A stretch of DNA of 64,000 bases from Davidsoniella eucalypti (taxonomy: Eukaryota; Ascomycota; Sordariomycetes; Microascales; Ceratocystidaceae): assembly GCA_004009845.1 (NCBI GenBank), contig RMBW01000004.1, positions 620,001-684,000 of the forward strand. The letters run 5' to 3'. The first letter of the stretch is position 1, and the number at the start of each line of letters is the position of its first letter. The position numbers were made by a program, and so were the translations under genes. The notes under the pieces were generated by a model, which searched no databases, had not been told where the DNA came from, and worked only from the letters and a program-made list of their open reading frames with translations. Of this stretch, positions 58,025 to 64,000 are shown in pieces.

Positions 58025-59452
58025 ATGTTGATTCGCACAAGAAAAGGGTATGTTTTTGGGTTGTTTTTTGACGCCACGGCACGATGAATTGTACATTATC
58101 GTTAGGCTGCTTCTTTCAGCCATCGGCGTGTAGCAGACATCGGGTTTCCGTGGTTTAATTGTTCGTGAACCTAGCTAACCTTATTATGCACTTCCAGGGC
58201 TGTCCTACCCGCGACTGTTGCCTTTGTGCTGCTGTTCGTTATTTCTGCCCATGTCTTCTCCTCGCCTGATAGCTGGTCACAATGGGCGCCTACTCTGAAT
58301 GAAAACGGCCCGGGAAATATCCCCCACGATCCCCAGGAGACCGCCGCTGTCCATCCGCATATCCCAGAAAAGGCTAGCCCAGTCACCACCACGTCCAAGG
58401 CGGCTGCTCCCTTGACCACTGCGGCGCATTCTGCTGCTGTCGCCGCGCCCACTGCCGGATCTACCAAAGCAGCGTCGCCAGTCAAAGAAGAAGACGATGG
58501 TGATGACCAGTTGGAAGCTGCGCCGGAGCGCCCGCCCTCTCTCCTGGATCTGGCTGATGCTTCTGACCCTATCTCTGACTTGAACGTAACCTTCGAGGTG
58601 CCCGACAATATCAAGTATGACCCTGCTGGCCCTCGCCCTGAGCAAGTTGTCATCTTGACTGCTGCTGACCGTGGTGGCCACCACGGTAGTATTCCCAACA
58701 TGCATGAGCGTGTTGCCCAGAACCGCCAGGCCTACGCCGATCTTCACGGCTACAAGAACTACTTTGTTGATATTAGCGAGTTTGAGCTGCCAAATGCCCA
58801 CGCTGTATGGAAGAAGGTCCCTGCAATCGTCAAGACCTTCAACGCTTACCCCGATGCGCAATGGGTCTTGGTTCTCGATCTTGATATCATTATCATGAAC
58901 CCCGAGCGGGACCTCAACTCCCTGATGCTGTCTCGCGATGCTATGCAGAAGAACCTTCTCTTCAACACCGAGATGCTCGGCTCTAACCGCGTGCACACCG
59001 GCTCCTACACCGAAGCCAAGCTGGATTGGAAGAACATGGACTTCATTATCGCGCAGGATCACAACGGTATCAATGCCGGTGCCTTCTTCGTCCGCCGCTC
59101 TGCTTTCTCGCAGCTGCTCATGGACATGTGGGTTGATCCCTTCTTCCTTCGCAACAACTGGGGTGGCCCCGAGCAGGATGCCATGCGCCATCTGGCCCGT
59201 CACCACCCGGTTGTGCGCAAGCACTTTGGCCTGATGCGCCAGCGTGTCGTCAACTCTTTCTACGAAGGTGACGATGAAATGCGCTACCAGGATGGCGATC
59301 TGGTTGTCCACTTTGCTGGCTGCTGGGTCGAGCATAAATGTCCTGAGCGTTTCGAGGAAATGTGGGAGCGCCGTAACATTGCTCAAATTCCTTCAGCCAT
59401 TGCTGCTCCTCCTTCTAAGAGTGTCCCTACTACGAACGCTTTGGCTGCTTGA
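58025..59452 (+). CDS. GT34-family Golgi glycosyltransferase (Mnn10/Mnn11-like)
   Basis: Two exons, 58025-58047 (23 bases) and 58198-59452, give 425 residues; the intron is GTATGT..TCCAG with AGCTAACC as branch site. The N terminus has a short basic segment (M-L-I-R-T-R-K-G) and one membrane helix at about 9-28, a type II Golgi layout. An Ala/Thr/Pro-rich stem lies at about 55-115. The catalytic part has V-V-I-L-T-A-A-D-R-G-G-H-H-G-S and the nucleotide-sugar-binding D-L-D-I-I-I-M-N-P, then N-A-G-A-F-F-V-R-R-S and H-F-A-G-C-W, all typical of GT34. Fungal members add alpha-1,6-mannose or alpha-1,2-galactose to cell-wall glycans; donor specificity cannot be read here. Confidence 0.88.
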
Positions 59453-62400
59453 ACGTGCCTAGTTTCATTGAGATCACGGCATACCTTTTTATTATTATTT
59501 TATACATGACTAAGCTATGTTCTTTGCTCTTGTTTCGACTATATCGACTTGGTTTTTGCGATATCTCTTGCATTGCTCCGTATGGACATGTCTTCATTAT
59601 CGAAAGCCGACTAAAATATTTCTTCATCTTGCCAAACGACGTCTAGATCGACTCTCGACCGTTTCGTTTTTTTCTTCGCCTCTATCTTACTCTTACCTTG
59701 CAATTTTACCAGACATGCTTCGCCACGACTTACCTTTCATAATATCCTCTTTCTTTCTATTTTTCAAAAGGTCAAGCTTTTCCTGGTCGTTTAAGCTCAT
59801 CAACCTACGTCAGTAGCTAGTGGAACGGGACTTTTTTTTCTTTCTTTTTCCTCTTATACTTTTTGACCTTTGCCATCATCTTTGTGTCATTCTTTTTTCA
59901 CTTCCTTGTCACATGTTGTTCTCACAAAAGTAGAGAATATTTTTTTATAAATATTTGCTTCTTTTTTTCCCTTTTGTTTGCGTAATGGGTTAGTTGGATT
60001 CTTTAGAGCTGTAGTTTCATTTCTATCTTTTTTTCTATTTATAATATCAAAACAAAACACGATTAACACATAACTTTTTTTTGGTTATATAAACTACCTG
60101 GGTGCATCATATAATGTGATTTTTACATACTTCCGTCTAAATTAAAGTTCGAAGATATTGGCACGATCTGAAACGTATCCTTAGTTTGAGGATCAGACGT
60201 GGGCATATATCTTTATCGTCGGACTAGACTTGGGGCTAAATATCTCGACCGAATCAAAGGTGAGTGATGTCATGGCAAGCCGGAAGGCGAACAAAACGGA
60301 AGGGACAACAAACTTAAGTTTAGTAAACAGAACCGCCACTGAAATTTGACGTTTGTCTGAAGGAAAGGCTGCTATCATAATAGAGGCAATACACGAGATC
60401 AAGAAGGTTAGTGATGCAAGACGGGCTAAAATGGCTTGTTTGACTAGATATGAATGATTCTGCTGACCTTTTTCTTTTTTTTTTCTTTTTCAGTATTTGT
60501 ACATTCCATCTTCTCAGTCATCATAACCAAGGCCATTATTCATCATATCTTCACTCCAGTTGGAGTGAGAATGTCATGGTTGATAGCGTCATGCATTACC
60601 AAGGTTGTAGTATATATTTGCCATGCCATGCGATGTACCTTGTATCTCTGTAGACACGCGCAATATTTCTTGCTTATTTGAATACCAACACAGTGTCTGT
60701 ACAGATATTGTTACTTGTGCGTACATGTGAATATTCATTTTGTCATGGCGTGCTGATCGATGCGGGCACTGTAGATCAGCGATTCGTTTTGACTCTGAAT
60801 GTCTAGCATAAGAACTACTGTTCTTCTCAGTGATACAAAGTACAACGATAAGGCAGTACCGAAGGCTGCACTTGGGGGGATTATCTTTCCCAAGAAAGAT
60901 AAATATTTTTTGCCACAGCCTTCAAGAGGTAGATTGCGCCCATCTCTCGATCCCCCCTTCTTTTTTTTGCTGAACATGGCTTTCGTTCATGATGTGCTCA
61001 CGTTCAAAGGCTATATATGTCGGTATCTGTGCATACATATGTAGTCAACGGAGAAAAGCCGCTTTATTCTCCGTCATGTTCAAGTCACGTTTGCGTCAGA
61101 GGCTATGTGATGAGTCCATTCTATAATGTACAATCAAGGATCTCCTGAAAACAGGCCGTAAGTGAAACCGAGTGTCCTTTGTACTCATATGTCTATTTGA
61201 AGTGTGTAGGCTATTGTAGTACATGCTACCCTATATGTCTCTTGTTAATCTTGTGACTGAATACTGTAGCAAGTAACAACAGGGCAGGGCCAATAGTTCC
61301 GGATGTACAGGAGAGTGTCGTGTTCGTAGAATGGTTGATGTTATGTTGTCAGTGGTGATTTCCAGTACTACACCTAGTCTGTATGACGTCTTCTGTCTAC
61401 TTGAGATGATGTCCTCGCAAGGGAGTAGGCTTTGGAAGATGCATATTTGTAGCTAGACATGCCGTTCTATTCTTTGAATCATGTTACTACGATACCGGAA
61501 TATTGTTGCCGACCCGATTGGCTCGTTATCTGTTCTTTTCTACCCAAGGAAAACCGACTAAAGCCGTACCTGTGTTAAAGAGGCTTGGAGAGCCTCTGCA
61601 TGTCATCAGAACCTTGACCTTTATAGCATCTCGTTTATTTCCATAAGATGAAGTATTATAGGCAACACTATATAATTGTGATCAATTGACAAGTGAGGTA
61701 GCCTAAGACAAGAAGATGGGAGATGTGAGGGATATCCAAAGAGATACAGCCTTTTCCTATCTTTTTCTATTGGCTTCTATTGCCTAAGTGGGCGCTTAAT
61801 TAGGTCGATAAATGTAGGTGAGTAAGTAGACTTAGTCTGTGACAGCACTTTGAGGATTTAAGCATCATGAGGTATTACAGAGAATGGATATTGGGCAGCA
61901 TACATATAGGCATACATATAAATCAAGATCTGAGGATACACAATATGGGACATAAGATATTCAAGTATATGTATCTGTATCTAAGTACTCCTGCTGAAAT
62001 CTTGCATGAAAAAGAATAGTAGCTATGCATAAGTCACTTATTGCGGCTCGTGATTTTTTTTGCAAGGTACCATCAAAAAAGGTCTGAATGGAAAGCCTGG
62101 ATTAAAACATACATTTTTTTAATACGAGTATCAGTTCAGGGCTGTGTATCTCTACATAGCTATTAAAGCTCTATTTCCACCTCTGGGTAAAAAAAAAAAA
62201 ATTAAAAAAAAAAAAAAGCTACCTATCAAGTGGAGAAACGCATATGCAGAGTGACGTCGGTAATGCCCCGTCCAATGACGGAATGCATGCTATTGTGAGA
62301 AAAGACGTGAAATTAGGGCGTTTCTATGATATGATGAGGAGAAGGAAGGTTCTCTTGTGTCTATGATCCTAATCCAATGGGAGAGAAAGAGACGAAGAAT

Positions 62401-64000
62401 AAGAGTGTACATATATAGCAGCAGTGCGATGTACAAGTCAAAAACTTGGGAGCCTGGGATGGCTGGAGACTAGGGAGGCAAGGCAAGTCAGAGTTTTAGT
62501 TAGTGTCAGCATCTATCTCATTTTTTTGGTGGCTTGAATCATATGATGTAACATAAATGAGGCCTGGCATAGAGAGAAATGGTATTGGTATTCTGATACT
62601 TGAAGACATTGCCACGATCGTCTTGATTCATCTGTATTTCTGCATATTGGACTACAGATGTAAGCCTCATGATTTAACTTGTACATTATCAGCTCGATAG
62701 ATGGTCGATATGATCTTCAAGCCAGATGTAAGAACGCATGGAAAGCCAGAGAACCCCAGCCTGACCTTGAACCAGGCTAAACTGATGTATCCTGAGTTGG
62801 TTCTAGACTTCGAGATCAGACCCATACTAGTAAAGATCCGTATCCCCATCTGCTGCTTTACGCGAAACGGACCAGTATTGATAACCTCGCTGTGCCCTTC
62901 GGTTGGTTTACTGTGCCTGATTCGGATCTCCTGAAGGGGCTGGCTTTTAGTGGGCTTCGAAATTTGTGCTGTAGCAGATAGCCCATTCCAGGTGATAGGT
63001 GCCCTATAGCCAAACTAAGTTGCTTAAATGCACATCGATACAGCTATGATGGCGCTATTATCAGGTACCTTTTTTTCCAATTTTTTATTTCCATAGTTAA
63101 CTAACTATTTTAGACAAGAACAACAAAAAAGACGAGTGTCAGCTATTATACAACTAAATGATCATGCTCTTTGTGGCCTTTCTCTTCTTCTTAGTGTACT
63201 AATGTTCTCATTGATGCCAGTGGCAACAAACTTGTGTGTTCGGTACAAGCCAGGTAAGGCCCAGTACCGAATAACGACGTCATTAATTGCTGCTAGTGCA
63301 AGCCTCCAGTCGTCTTTTATTCATTTATCATTTTCCTCTTAAAATCTGTAGTTAATTTTGGATGATGGACCTTGCATGGGCGAGAGGTCTAGATGATGCA
63401 TTTTTCTTCACGGACTGACGGTAGAAGATACGCCAGACTGTATATACCGCGCCGCATCTCTAAGCGTAGCGTAGTATATATCCGTGAGTTGCTATAGTTA
63501 TTTGGCTATGTATAATCATCCGGTTGCAGAACGGGTTGGTCGGCCGGTTGGCCCGGAGAATGGAGAGTTTGTCGTAGTACTAGAGCCGCCGAGCGTGGCG
63601 ACCAGAGAAGACTTGGTCGACAATGGATGTCAGAAACACAGTATCTATCGTTGGCCAAAGTTGGTGACGGCTTGATAGAAGTCAAGTAGAGATTCATCGA
63701 CAGCCTTCGATGCTGACAGTCGAGGCTATTCAGTCAGTACACCGACCATTGTACATACATGTATATCCGAGGGCCAGAGGTCGTCTCTACATCTGCACAC
63801 AACTAGGTAATAACTAGAGGTTTACTACGTAAATGTGACCCTAGGCTCAAGGCTTAGAAAGTGATAGAGGCTTGGAAATAGATTCTTAGGTGCCGCCCCC
63901 TCCTTCCTCCAACCATCCTCCCTTGCATCTTCCGTCATCGATATGATTCCTGTGGCCCAAGACCCAAGTCCTACACAAGTATGTGTACTAAGAATGGCAA
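59453..64000. other. 4.5 kb gene-poor right end of the window
   Basis: T-rich 3' region of the glycosyltransferase gene to about 60080, then AT-rich DNA with no supported gene to the window edge. An A-rich tract (two runs of 13-14 A around ATT) lies at 62189-62218. Small ORFs at 62701-62934, 63136-63342 and 63484-63675 lack recognisable domains. Confidence 0.45.

Noticed and set aside
62701..62934. 77-codon ORF near the right end
   Set aside because: ATG-initiated and partly protein-like, but short, with no domain, splice partners or neighbours to support it; a decayed gene fragment is possible.

Overview
The window is nuclear DNA of a filamentous ascomycete (Pezizomycotina; Sordariomycetes and probably Hypocreales is my inference from the protein sequences, not a computed placement). 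Support for this comes from short GT..AG introns with CTAAC-like branch points, pyrimidine-rich leaders before start codons, a Zn2Cys6 regulator, a DUF3844/Vps3844 protein, a single gene for cytosolic and mitochondrial cyclophilin, and a class I histone deacetylase with a long fungal-type tail. I assembled 16 protein-coding genes by hand, splicing where needed; no tRNA, rRNA, CRISPR or autonomous transposon could be supported.

Layout. 0-21.9 kb is gene-dense housekeeping DNA: Vps3844-like protein (+), Ntr2 (-) divergent from SmG (+), a Zn2Cys6 regulator (+), Rok1-type DEAD-box helicase (-), cyclophilin (-), an Ent3-type epsin (+) and a four-helix MARVEL-like membrane protein (+) whose frame continues open for 246 codons after one in-frame TAG. 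22.4-28.6 kb holds three consecutive minus-strand genes linked to metals: a Ctr copper transporter with copper-response-like motifs upstream, a membrane-anchored hemerythrin-like protein, and a ZIP zinc transporter. 31.4-42.6 kb holds Rpn11 (-) divergent from an Rpd3-type deacetylase (+), an unrecognised coiled-coil protein (-), and a protein kinase (+) with an HND catalytic loop and an upstream ORF overlapping its start.

42.6-64 kb is gene-poor: only two supported genes in about 21 kb. One is a GT34 glycosyltransferase. The other, at 51900-54238, is the most striking object in the window: a secreted proteinase K-like subtilase in which twelve near-perfect 22-residue units plus two degenerate ones lie between the I9 propeptide and the complete S8 catalytic domain. 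Every unit carries D-N-G-M-A-W-R-L and the units are separated by dibasic R-R or K-R sites, like Kex2-processed repeat peptide precursors. Eleven units are identical in protein but differ at many synonymous positions, so the peptide itself appears to be under selection. A gene that fuses a peptide-precursor cassette to a protease is my best candidate for an undescribed system here.
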